A program made the translations under genes and the position numbers. A stretch of DNA of 64,000 nucleotides from Paenibacillus macerans (GTDB lineage: Bacteria > Bacillota > Bacilli > Paenibacillales > Paenibacillaceae), in the NCBI RefSeq assembly GCF_023715465.1, contig NZ_JAMBOE010000017.1, forward strand, positions 1 through 64,000, written 5' to 3'. Positions 17,654 through 25,581 of this stretch are shown one piece after another; position 1 is the stretch's first letter, and each line of letters opens with the position of its first letter. A model generated the notes under the pieces. It was not told the origin of the DNA. It ran no database searches and saw only the letters and a list, made by a program, of their open reading frames with translations.

Positions 17654-18418
17654 TTGGAAAATGACATCTTTAAGGCCCTGGCCGATCCCAGCCGCCGCAA
17701 GCTTTTGGATCTGCTTCACGCCTCGGACGGGCGAACGCTGAACGATCTTTGCGCACCGCTTGACATGTCCCGGTTCGGCGTCATGAAGCATCTTAATGTC
17801 CTGGAAGCAGCGGGACTGATTACAACGCGGAAAGTTGGCCGTGAAAAGCTGCATTATTTAAACGCGGTACCGATCCGGCAAATTTATGAACGATGGGTGA
17901 GTAAGTACGCCGAACCATGGACGATTGGCTTAACCTCACTTCAGCATGAATTGGAGAGTGAAATGAACATGGCAAACAAACCCCGGAATATACACCGGAT
18001 AGCAATTAAAGCAAAGCCGGAACAAATATGGCAGGCCATCACGGATCCGGCCAAAACCTCAAAGTTTTGGTTCAATTGCGCCGTTCGCTCCTCCTGGGAG
18101 GACGGATCGCCATTCGAACTATGGGATGGAGAAGAGAAAAAAGTCGAGGGCACCATTCTTGAGCTTAACCCTCCGCGAAAACTCGTGGTGAACTGGCGCT
18201 TTATTTCATTCCCAGGCACGGAAAACGACACGGCGTCCCGCATCACATGGGAAATCGATCCGCACGGCGAGTTTCAAGGCGTGTCGCTCGTAACCGTTAT
18301 ACATGATGAATTCGAACAAGCCGCCGGCACCGCAAAGATTCTTGAAAACGGGTTGCCGATCGTCATTTCGGGATTAAAAACTTTGTTGGAAACCGGTGAA
18401 ATGCTGGCAAACGAGTAA
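17654..18418 (+). CDS. ArsR-type HTH fused to an SRPBCC (AHSA1) domain
   Basis: A 254-residue single polypeptide. Residues 1-85 are a winged helix of the ArsR class (IFKALADPSRRKLLDLL, SRFGVMKHLNVLEAAGLI) without the CxC metal site of arsenic or cadmium sensors. Residues about 100-250 are an SRPBCC/AHSA1 ligand-binding fold (IAIKAKPEQIWQAITDPAKTSKFWF...). The start is TTG at 17654, nine bases after AAAGGAG; TTG at 17645 is too close to that site. These two domains are more often separate adjacent genes. A small hydrophobic ligand sensed by the SRPBCC pocket is an attractive but untested idea. Confidence 0.85.
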   Translation: MENDIFKALADPSRRKLLDLLHASDGRTLNDLCAPLDMSRFGVMKHLNVLEAAGLITTRKVGREKLHYLNAVPIRQIYERWVSKYAEPWTIGLTSLQHELESEMNMANKPRNIHRIAIKAKPEQIWQAITDPAKTSKFWFNCAVRSSWEDGSPFELWDGEEKKVEGTILELNPPRKLVVNWRFISFPGTENDTASRITWEIDPHGEFQGVSLVTVIHDEFEQAAGTAKILENGLPIVISGLKTLLETGEMLANE

Positions 18419-18440
18419 ACAAATCATGTTGAAATACACG

Positions 18441-18480
18441 ATGAAAAAGAGCCTTGTGACAACATGGTTCTTTTTCATAG
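18441..18480 (+). terminator. Terminator after the ArsR-SRPBCC gene
   Basis: ATGAAAAAGAGCC at 18441 pairs with GGTTCTTTTTCAT ending at 18478. The T-run is part of the 3' arm, so it could stop transcription from either side. Confidence 0.7.
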
Positions 18481-18500
18481 AACATTTTATTAAAAATAGC

Positions 18501-18529
18501 TTGACACCTGAATATCATTTTTATATACT
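18501..18529 (+). promoter_or_regulatory. Promoter of the tRNA pair
   Basis: TTGACA at 18501-18506, exactly 17 bases, TATACT at 18524-18529; the first tRNA begins 16 bases later. This is a near-consensus sigma-A promoter as expected for stable RNA. Confidence 0.85.
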
Positions 18530-18544
18530 AAAATAGTCGCTCAC

Positions 18545-18620
18545 GGGGCCATAGCTCAGCTGGGAGAGCGCATCGCTGGCAGCGATGAGGTCAGGGGTTC
18601 GATCCCCCTTGGCTCCACCA
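18545..18620 (+). tRNA. tRNA-Ala (GGC)
   Basis: A 76-base cloverleaf. The acceptor GGGGCCA pairs with TGGCTCC (one G-T pair), the anticodon loop is CTGGCAG with anticodon GGC, the T arm is GGGGTTCGATCCCC and the CCA end is encoded. It is the first of two tRNA genes, 14 bases apart. Confidence 0.95.
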
Positions 18621-18634
18621 TAATTACACCTTGA

Positions 18635-18707
18635 GGATCGTTAGCTCAGTTGGTAGAGCAGTTGACTCTTAATCATCTGGTCCAGGGTTCGAGTCCCTGA
18701 CGATCCA
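18635..18707 (+). tRNA. tRNA-Lys (CTT)
   Basis: A 73-base cloverleaf with perfect acceptor stem GGATCGT/ACGATCC and T arm CAGGG/CCCTG. The anticodon loop CTCTTAA gives anticodon CTT, reading AAG. No CCA is encoded (TAG follows the discriminator A). The anticodon stem, GTTGA/TCATC, has a T-T opposition at its second pair, which is atypical (see findings). Confidence 0.9.
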
Positions 18708-18713
18708 TAGAAG

Positions 18714-18738
18714 AAAACGGCAGATATGCCGTTTTTTT
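18714..18738 (+). terminator. Terminator of the tRNA operon
   Basis: AACGGCA pairs with TGCCGTT around GATA, followed by a run of T. It starts within ten bases of the tRNA-Lys end. Confidence 0.85.
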
Positions 18739-18773
18739 GTTTATGTTGGCGATAGTCACGGTTTGACTGCGGA

Positions 18774-18849
18774 AATAGCGGTAAAAAAGGTCTCTATTTT
18801 AGCTAATGAATGGAGTTTTGCTAAAATAAAGGAATTTTTTACCGCTATT
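18774..18849. repeat. Large intergenic inverted repeat
   Basis: The 15-mer AATAGCGGTAAAAAA at 18774-18788 is exactly inverted at 18835-18849, and an inner arm CTATTTTAGC pairs with GCTAAAATA plus AAG. It sits in the 437-base gene-free stretch 18741-19177 between the tRNA terminator and the SLH gene. AATAGCGG also recalls the half-motif of the interspersed TAACGG modules. No ORF covers it. Confidence 0.7.
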
Positions 18850-19029
18850 GTCGTCAGATGAGGTGGATTAGAGCTTTTCCAAGGGTTATCGGCCAGATAA
18901 GAACAAAAAGTTCCGCTATTCCGCTGACATGGGGCAACTGATCAAAATAACGCCCAAAATTACCGCTAACTTCGCACAAGCGCTGCATTAACTTCTGCTC
19001 AAGATTTCCCGGAAAAGCTACCCGGAAAT

Positions 19030-19075
19030 CTAACGGTTGTGACTTGGAACAAATAGCGCTTGTGGCAACCGTTAG
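19030..19075. repeat. Inverted pair of TAACGG intergenic modules (region A)
   Basis: CTAACGGTTG at 19030 faces CAACCGTTAG ending at 19075, making a ten-base inverted repeat. The right half is a full module on the minus strand: CTAACGG, 11 bases, GCTATT (19052-19075). The left half has CTAACGG but no matching second block. This belongs to the family described at 22754, 31049 and 52475. Confidence 0.65.
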
Positions 19076-19111
19076 AATATTTGTGCAGTTAGATGATGCA
19101 ACGCTAGTAAA

Positions 19112-19170
19112 AAGAAGCCCCTTACAACGGTTGCTTGCCGCTTCCGCCGTCTAAGGGAGCTTCTTTTTTT
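19112..19170. terminator. Bidirectional terminator at the end of the SLH gene
   Basis: AGAAGCCCCTTA at 19113 pairs with TAAGGGAGCTTCT ending at 19164; T-runs occur on both strands at the outside of the stem. It directly follows the SLH stop at 19178 on the minus strand. Confidence 0.75.
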
Positions 19171-19177
19171 TCGTGTA

Positions 19178-22100
19178 TTAATTGATAAACTCGAGGTATT
19201 CCAGCATGCGCTTCAGTAAAGCGGCGCTTTGGGCGCGGGTGGCAAACTCGCCGGGAGCAAACGCGTTGTTGTGCGCCCCTTCGATCATCCCTGCCGCAAG
19301 CAATTGCTTGACGGGTTCCTGAGCCCACCCCGCAATTCCGGAATGGTCGGAAAAGCGCTCAAGCGAAAGGGCATCCGCCCCCGGCAATTCCCCGGCGAAG
19401 CTTACGGCGCGGGCGATCATCGCCGCCATTTGCTCGCGGGTGATCGGCGCGTTTGGCTTAAACGAACCGTCCGGATACCCGTTAATGAGCCCGGCAGCAA
19501 TGGCAGCTTCCGCCGCCCCTGCGTACCAGGCGCCCGCCGGAACGTCGTTAAAAGCGGATGGGCCTGTTTTTTCGCGAAGCCCCAGGGACCGTACGAGCAT
19601 CGCTGAAAATTCGGCGCGGGTGACTTGACCGTCGGGCGTAAAACGCCCGTCAAAGCCGCCGGTCAGGGCAAGCTTGTTCGCGAGCATTTCAACATCGGTT
19701 TGCGCCCAATGCCCCTGGACATCCGAAAAAGTGCGTTCCGCTTGAACCACGGTATACATGCTGTTATGCGGCGCATAGATGAAAGCTTCGGTTCCGTCCC
19801 CTTCCGCTTTAAATACCGAAGGGACAAAATGCGCCCGCCTGTTTGCATCCACCCACACCGCGGTGGACTTGGCGGGATTAACCCCGCTATTTAGCCTGAT
19901 CGAGCGTTCCGTGTAAACCGCTCCCGTATCCGCCAGCTCCTTGCCGTCTAAGGTAAGCGAAAATTCAACCGGTGCGGCAAGCATTTGGTAACCTTGTTCG
20001 CCCAGCGCTACTTGCAGCTCCCCCGCAGCGGCGTCCGTCTGTTTGGCGATGGTGACGCTTAGGACCGATCCGCCGGATATGTTGCCCATGACTTGCAGCG
20101 GCAGGCCGTAGCTAAGCCCGCCTGAACGTATCTGCAAAGCTCCCTCCGGCTGCGTTAAGAGCGATTCCCGCAAAGCTTCTACCGGCAGGTCGGCTATGGT
20201 GATCGGGTCCGGGCCGTTAAAGGCAATGATGACTTCGCGTTCCGATGCAAATGCGGCGCTTAGGAGCGCTCCGTCCAGGATGAGCCGCGTTATAGTTCTC
20301 CCGTCGTTTGCCGTTTCTTTTACGACGTTAACCTTGGCTTCCTTCCCATTGATTTCAATCGTCACGGTTGAAACTGGCGCCGGAACATCTTGCGGCTTGT
20401 CCATAACGGCTGAGGAACGGGAGCGGTGCGATCCCGAGGAACCGGACCCCCCCGGTGTGCCCGGATCAGTCGGATTGGTTGGATCCGTTGGATCCGTTGG
20501 ATCGGTTGGATCAACAGGATCATCCGGATTTTCCGGCGTATCTTCGCTCGTCATCGCGATGCGGCCCACATCCGTGATCTCGCCCGCAGTGACGTTTACG
20601 ATCAGGAAATAGGTTTTATATCCTGAAGCCGTAAACGTAACGGTTTGCTTTCCTTCCGGAATGTTAAACAAAGTAAAGTTCCCTTGGCTGTCAGTCGTGG
20701 CGCTGTTGCCGTACACGGCGGCCGTAACCCCGGAAAGCGGGGTTTCCCCCGTTCCGTAAACGGCTCCCGTCACCGTTCCGGCGGTTGCCGGAGGCGGCGT
20801 CACGGTCACCTTGGCGGTTGCCGTGAAGGAGCCGTCCACGGTCGTGACCGTGATGTCAGCTTCGCCCGCCGCCACTGGAGTGACCTCGCCGTTTTCATTG
20901 ACCTCGGCGACCTCCGGTGCGTTGGAGCTCCAAATCAGCGCAGGCTCGGCCGCCCCTTCGGGCAGGACGACGGCGGCAAGCTTTTGCGGCGCCTGGCCCA
21001 AGACAAGCGTCAGCCGATTCGGCTCCAGCCTAACGCCGGTGACGCGAACCCGCGCCTGAATATCGGCAGCCGTAAGCCGGACGCTGCTCAAGGCCCGGAT
21101 CAAGCCATTCAAATCCGCCTCATATACGTTTAAATACTGCTCTGCGGCAACGTTCGGAATGTCCTCCCCCAACCGGTACGCCACAGCGTCAGCAGGAAGA
21201 CCGGTGCCAAGCAGCGGCCGAACATCCGCGGAATCAGCAAGCGTATAAGCAAACGTATGATCCGCGCCTTGAGGCTCAGCCGTCACTTTGGCGGATTGGT
21301 ACGCGTCGCCGGGTCCCACTCTGAAGGCGGCTATCTCAGGCGCTTGCGCTTTAACCGTCAACTGGAGCGTCGCACGATCGGTGGCGCCTCCGGCATCCGT
21401 TACCGTGATATTGATGCTGTACGTGCCGGGCTGCTCCGCCGTACCCTGAAGCACCGCCGTATGAATCCCTGTACCGATAAGGCTCAGACCGTCGGGAAGG
21501 CCGGTCGCGCTCCAGGTAATTCCGCCTCTTGCACCGTCAAACACCGCTAGCGAAACCGAATAAGGGACAGCTTTGACCGCATCCGGTAAATCTTCAGTTA
21601 GAATCGCCGGTCTTAAGTAAGGATACCCGTTATTCACCGCCGGGTTGATCGCCCACGTATTCGTGAAATCCCAGCCGGCATCCGCATATGTGGATTGTTG
21701 CCGCATCTCGCTCGTCTCTCGGGCGTTCACTCCGCTCGGATCGCTGCCAGCCGTTACCCCGGTAGTAAAAATGTCGAAAAAGGAGTCCGCAACGAAAGAA
21801 CCTGCGAAATCGGCTAGGCTCACCAATCCGGCGATCAACGAGTTGGACGCCCCCGCTAAATTGGACTTGTCGACATATCCGGTCGCATAAGTACGCTGAG
21901 CGCTGCCGTAAACGATATGGGGCACAAGACCGCTAGAAAAGAGAAAATAATTATGGCTAGTCTGGTTTGCTACGTTTCCTAACGCATACGAATCGCTAAT
22001 CCCACCGCTGCTTTGACTGCCGGCCAACCCGCCGACATAGATGTTGGGGGCCGTACCGCTAACGACGGATGCCAAAGAAAAGGAGCGAGTGATTTCGCCT

Positions 22101-22636
22101 CTAGCCCCTCCTACCAATCCGCCAGTAACCGCAGCCGGAGCGGCGTTCGTTCCCCCCCTGACGCTGCCCGTTGAATAAGCACGGTCAATGCTGCCGTCGT
22201 TCACCAGACCGACCAGTCCGCCGGTATTGACGCCTCCCTCGATTTGAACCTCTACTCCCAGGTTCTTAATCACGCCGGTTGAGCTGCCGAAAAATCCGAC
22301 ATTTTCCCGCTCGTCGTCGATGACTTTAATACCGGAGATCAAATAGCCCCTTCCGTCAAAAACCCCGCTAAATGCGGCATGCTCGTTGCCGCCGAAAGGA
22401 ATCCAGTCATAACCGGCTAAAGCGATATCGTTCTCAAGGCGAATCTTCCGGTTTAGATATTCCTCCTGGTTTTGATCGATATAAACGAGTTGCTCCGCCG
22501 TGAATATTTGAACCCAGCCATCCGCTTCGGACGGCGCTGAGACAGCGGCTTCAGCTTGAACGGCACGGATTCCCCATGGTTCAAATATCGTAAACATCAT
22601 TAATAAGACTAAGAAAGCAGATAAGCGTTTTGTCAT
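19178..22636 (-). CDS. SLH-domain surface protein with GLUG repeats, Ig-like and carboxypeptidase-regulatory-like domains
   Basis: A 1152-residue secreted protein. Residues 1-30 are a Sec signal peptide (after a KR start, cut near VQAEA). Residues 110-300 hold GLUG-type repeats (GGLVGLVNDGSIDRAYSTGSV, GGLVGGARGEITRSFSLASV). About 350-430 is a putative Ig fold, about 560-630 a Big_2 fold (LTLVLGQAPQKLAAVVLPEGA), about 635-705 a CarboxypepD_reg-like fold, then a DPTDPTDPT linker. Three SLH domains fill the C terminus (FSDVQGHWAQTDVEMLANK, FNDVPAGAWYAGAAEAAIAAG, FSDHSGIAGWAQEPVKQLL), which would bind pyruvylated cell-wall polymer. ATG at 22636 follows AAAGGGGATC. Role: cell-surface adhesin or matrix protein, not proven. 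Confidence 0.88.
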   Translation of the reverse strand: MTKRLSAFLVLLMMFTIFEPWGIRAVQAEAAVSAPSEADGWVQIFTAEQLVYIDQNQEEYLNRKIRLENDIALAGYDWIPFGGNEHAAFSGVFDGRGYLISGIKVIDDERENVGFFGSSTGVIKNLGVEVQIEGGVNTGGLVGLVNDGSIDRAYSTGSVRGGTNAAPAAVTGGLVGGARGEITRSFSLASVVSGTAPNIYVGGLAGSQSSGGISDSYALGNVANQTSHNYFLFSSGLVPHIVYGSAQRTYATGYVDKSNLAGASNSLIAGLVSLADFAGSFVADSFFDIFTTGVTAGSDPSGVNARETSEMRQQSTYADAGWDFTNTWAINPAVNNGYPYLRPAILTEDLPDAVKAVPYSVSLAVFDGARGGITWSATGLPDGLSLIGTGIHTAVLQGTAEQPGTYSINITVTDAGGATDRATLQLTVKAQAPEIAAFRVGPGDAYQSAKVTAEPQGADHTFAYTLADSADVRPLLGTGLPADAVAYRLGEDIPNVAAEQYLNVYEADLNGLIRALSSVRLTAADIQARVRVTGVRLEPNRLTLVLGQAPQKLAAVVLPEGAAEPALIWSSNAPEVAEVNENGEVTPVAAGEADITVTTVDGSFTATAKVTVTPPPATAGTVTGAVYGTGETPLSGVTAAVYGNSATTDSQGNFTLFNIPEGKQTVTFTASGYKTYFLIVNVTAGEITDVGRIAMTSEDTPENPDDPVDPTDPTDPTDPTNPTDPGTPGGSGSSGSHRSRSSAVMDKPQDVPAPVSTVTIEINGKEAKVNVVKETANDGRTITRLILDGALLSAAFASEREVIIAFNGPDPITIADLPVEALRESLLTQPEGALQIRSGGLSYGLPLQVMGNISGGSVLSVTIAKQTDAAAGELQVALGEQGYQMLAAPVEFSLTLDGKELADTGAVYTERSIRLNSGVNPAKSTAVWVDANRRAHFVPSVFKAEGDGTEAFIYAPHNSMYTVVQAERTFSDVQGHWAQTDVEMLANKLALTGGFDGRFTPDGQVTRAEFSAMLVRSLGLREKTGPSAFNDVPAGAWYAGAAEAAIAAGLINGYPDGSFKPNAPITREQMAAMIARAVSFAGELPGADALSLERFSDHSGIAGWAQEPVKQLLAAGMIEGAHNNAFAPGEFATRAQSAALLKRMLEYLEFIN
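20472..20516 (-). repeat. Nine-base tandem repeat encoding the DPT linker
   Basis: Five units of GGAT(T/C)(G/C)GTT-type sequence (plus-strand view GGATCCGTT) encode DPT/NPT tripeptides in the linker before the SLH half of the surface protein. The units are nearly identical at DNA level, so the linker length may vary between strains without breaking the frame. Confidence 0.7.
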
Positions 22637-22753
22637 ATTGGATCCCCTTTACAAGTAATAAATGCGTGAGAAAAACGCCTGACGGCGCCCTTTAGCGGCT
22701 CTGACTTCTACTTTGGAGCGATTGGAGGATCTTCCTCAACTTAGGACGCTGCT

Positions 22754-22938
22754 CTAACGGACACCAGCGACCTTATCCGCCCATTTCCCGGGTATTTCCC
22801 AGCCTAACGGACACAGGCGGCCCTATTTCGCTCTAAACCCTTTCATCCTGGGCGATTTGAGGTAAATAAGGTCTTCTGTGTCCGTCACATTTTGCAAACT
22901 CCCGTTTTTTCGCAAATAACGGCTCTGGTGTCCCTTAG
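22754..22938. repeat. TAACGG interspersed repeat set (region B, four modules)
   Basis: Two plus-strand modules (CTAACGG at 22754 and 22804, each followed after exactly 11 bases by CTTAT or CCTATT) face two minus-strand modules (22865-22887 and 22915-22938) with the same 11-base spacing. The outer arms are inverted repeats of about 25 bases. It lies in the 589-base gene-free stretch 22637-23225 upstream of both the SLH gene and the STAND gene. The rest of that stretch holds a tract of ten C at 22938-22949, an AT-rich part and no recognisable gene. Confidence 0.7.
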
Positions 22939-23225
22939 CCCCCCCCCCAGGTCCCTCTTCTCCTCCCCCTCTCTACCTGCGGATCGCCCTCTACCATGCC
23001 CGAAATTTTATAAATTCCATAAGGTTAAGAAAAACGTCTATCAACGTACTCTCTGAGCAGCCACACCGCGTTTTGCGGTAGTTTTCCCCCACGATTATAG
23101 ATTCTATAATCTTAAAAGAATACGAATTTTTATTTTTAATAGTCGCATTTCATAGTGTAATATAATGGCATGATCATGATGTTTCATTTTTGTTTCAGAT
23201 TTTAAATATAGAAGGAAGATGGGGA

Positions 23226-25319
23226 ATGGAATCGTTATCGACAGAAAAAAATAAAATTGACCGCCGTCCAGTGATTGGCTTTTCCCGGGAAATGAACAGT
23301 CTGGAGCAGTGGGTGGCGGACCCCAGTGGGGATTTGCGGCTATTTGCGGTTTCTGGCATCGGCGGCATCGGCAAAACAACGCTGCTGACGGAAATGTTCC
23401 GTAAGGCCAAACAAGCTTCGCTGCTTGCGTTGTGGCTGGATGGCCAATCTGAGCTTACGACTTCCGGAGCTTTTTTATCCAGTCTGGAAATGGGCCTGCA
23501 AAACGAATACGGCAGATTCAGGGGCCCGGATGTTCCCCTCCTGCCTTACCTGGTAGCGGAGTTGTCCAAGCAGCGGTCCGTTTTGGTGATGGATAACTGC
23601 GAACGTTTCGACCTGATTGAAGGCTGGTTGCTCTCCAACTTTTTGCCGAGACTGAAAGATGCGGGGGTGCTGCTTGTCATCGCCTCGCGAAACGGCCTTC
23701 CCGTCAAATGGCGCACGAACCCGCTTCTGGACGGGCGTATGCAAACGTTTCCCCTGAAGCTTTTTTCGCGAGAAGAAATACACGAGTATTTGCGTGATAG
23801 CGGTTTGGAAGAAGCCGTGCAAAAGGAAATCGCGCAAAAAACGGAGGGCCTTCCCCTGCTGCTGGCGATGATCGTGGACTTGCAGCGTTCCCGGGAAGGG
23901 GATATCCGGGAAATCCCCAGCATGCTTAGCGCGGAATTTTTAAAAGAAGTCGCTTCCCCTTCCCTGTTCCAAGCGTTAACCGTCCTGTCGCTGCTGCCGG
24001 CAGCCGACCAGCCTGCCATCAACAATTTGCTGGACGATCCGCTAACCGCTTCCGGCTATTTTGAGCTCGGGAAGCTGTCGTTTATCCGCAGCACTCCATA
24101 TGGCCTGTCCCTGCACCATGTCGTTGCCCGCCTTTTGCGGGAAGAGCACGCCCGGCGAAATCCAAGCCAGTTTCAGCAGCAGCAACTTCATGTGTTCAAG
24201 CTGCTCGCCGAACAATTCCGGCTGGCGGATAAACGCCGGCAAATGCAGATTGCCGCCCATGTGCTGGAGCTTTACCGCGAGTTTCTGCCGGCGGCCCATG
24301 CCTACGCCGATTTTTCGTCCACCCTGAAGCCGCAGGAACACAGCCCTTATCGTGCGGAGGATTTGCCCGACCTGCAGCGGTTTCTGGCCTGGTCGATTTC
24401 CAACTCCGATTGGCAATCCGAACTGGTTGAGCCGCAGAAATATCACGAGCTGCTGGAAACGATCGCCACCGATCATCCCGAGGGGATTTATGTCGTGCGC
24501 GATTCCGAAGGAATCCCGCTGGCGTTTTGCGCCGGCTTCTGGCTGCATGCCGGGACGATCCCGCTATTGGAACGTTACGCTCCCCGGCTTAGCTCCATGC
24601 TTGGTGAGGAGGCTCCCGAGCTGCTAAGTCTCCCCGCGGAAGCTTCAGACACAATCTGCGTGCTGCTCGCCGCGGTGAATATCCGGCATCCCCTTTACCG
24701 TCCCGAGGAATTGGGCGCTTTGTTGATGCGGCAATGGCTGATTTTTATGACCCGCGGATTTAAGGGCATCAATATCACCGCAGATCCGCATTTAAACAGC
24801 TTATTTTCTCTACTGGGCTTCAAGGAAACCGGCCGGATCAAGCCCGAAGGCCTCGCAGAATCGGAAGGACTGACGCGATGGGAGCTCGATTTTCGGCAAG
24901 CTGCGTTTGAGGAATGGGTGCAAAAGGTGATCCGGCAGACCGGTCCGGCAGACCATGCGCCAAACGGACCAATGCCCGGAGCGGGCCAAGACCTGTCCGT
25001 GACGATCGACGGCAAGGCCGTAAAACAAATCCTGGAACGGCTGTACGATACAGAACAGCTGGAACGGATCCCGGCCGTTCATGCCCTGCATCTGCCCGCT
25101 GCCGTCTTGCAAAAAAACGTGCTGGATCTATTGACGTCCGCGTCCCCCGCCTATCCTCTAACGAAGCTGGAACAGCAAATCCTCAGGGAAAGCTTTTTGC
25201 GGAAAGAGTGGAACAAAAACGAGCTCGCCGCCCGTTTCCATATGAGCCGGACGACATTTTACCGCCATTCCCGGACCGCCTTGGAGCATTTTGCCCATGT
25301 GCTGTCACATCTGGTCTGA
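23226..25319 (+). CDS. STAND-type P-loop ATPase regulator with GNAT-like and C-terminal HTH regions
   Basis: A 697-residue protein. A P-loop NTPase fills the first third: Walker A SGIGGIGKTTLL near residue 45, Walker B SVLVMDNCE near 115 and a sensor-like VIASRNGLP, as in STAND/NB-ARC ATPases. A middle helical arm follows. Residues about 405-545 (GIYVVRDSEGIPLAFCAGFWL to LLGFKETG) read like a GNAT acetyltransferase fold. The C terminus (LAARFHMSRTTFYRHSRTAL) is a helix-turn-helix. The ATG at 23226, behind GGAAGATGGGG, is preferred over a TTG 12 codons upstream. It precedes a sugar ABC importer and probably regulates it; that is inference. Confidence 0.75.
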   Translation: MESLSTEKNKIDRRPVIGFSREMNSLEQWVADPSGDLRLFAVSGIGGIGKTTLLTEMFRKAKQASLLALWLDGQSELTTSGAFLSSLEMGLQNEYGRFRGPDVPLLPYLVAELSKQRSVLVMDNCERFDLIEGWLLSNFLPRLKDAGVLLVIASRNGLPVKWRTNPLLDGRMQTFPLKLFSREEIHEYLRDSGLEEAVQKEIAQKTEGLPLLLAMIVDLQRSREGDIREIPSMLSAEFLKEVASPSLFQALTVLSLLPAADQPAINNLLDDPLTASGYFELGKLSFIRSTPYGLSLHHVVARLLREEHARRNPSQFQQQQLHVFKLLAEQFRLADKRRQMQIAAHVLELYREFLPAAHAYADFSSTLKPQEHSPYRAEDLPDLQRFLAWSISNSDWQSELVEPQKYHELLETIATDHPEGIYVVRDSEGIPLAFCAGFWLHAGTIPLLERYAPRLSSMLGEEAPELLSLPAEASDTICVLLAAVNIRHPLYRPEELGALLMRQWLIFMTRGFKGINITADPHLNSLFSLLGFKETGRIKPEGLAESEGLTRWELDFRQAAFEEWVQKVIRQTGPADHAPNGPMPGAGQDLSVTIDGKAVKQILERLYDTEQLERIPAVHALHLPAAVLQKNVLDLLTSASPAYPLTKLEQQILRESFLRKEWNKNELAARFHMSRTTFYRHSRTALEHFAHVLSHLV

Positions 25320-25346
25320 TGTTGCATGCGAATTTACTCCTGTTCA

Positions 25347-25379
25347 CAGCCGATCCGCCCGGGTCGGCTGCCTGTTTTT
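25347..25379 (+). terminator. Terminator after the STAND gene
   Basis: CAGCCGA at 25347-25353 pairs with TCGGCTG at 25364-25370, then CCTG and five T. It separates the regulator from the transporter operon. Confidence 0.75.
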
Positions 25380-25581
25380 CCGCGCGGCGCCTGCACCTTC
25401 TGCCCTTTTCTCCGCCAATCACCCCTATGCCTAACCCTGCATACCTATAAAGAATCATTCAAATTTAGAATAATTCGTTCGGCAGGAAAGTATGTTTTTA
25501 TCAAAAGGGCTTGTAAGCGGATACAATCCAGCAAGCTTTTTTCGCTGCTCTAGCCGCATACTTACTTAGGGAGGGAAAAAC

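Noticed and set aside
18545-18707. rRNA operon near the tRNA pair
   Set aside because: No 16S, 23S or 5S sequence is visible on either side; the pair has its own promoter and terminator.
25326-25553. Small plus-strand ORF between the STAND gene and the sugar operon
   Set aside because: It runs through the terminator stem and has no ribosome binding site.
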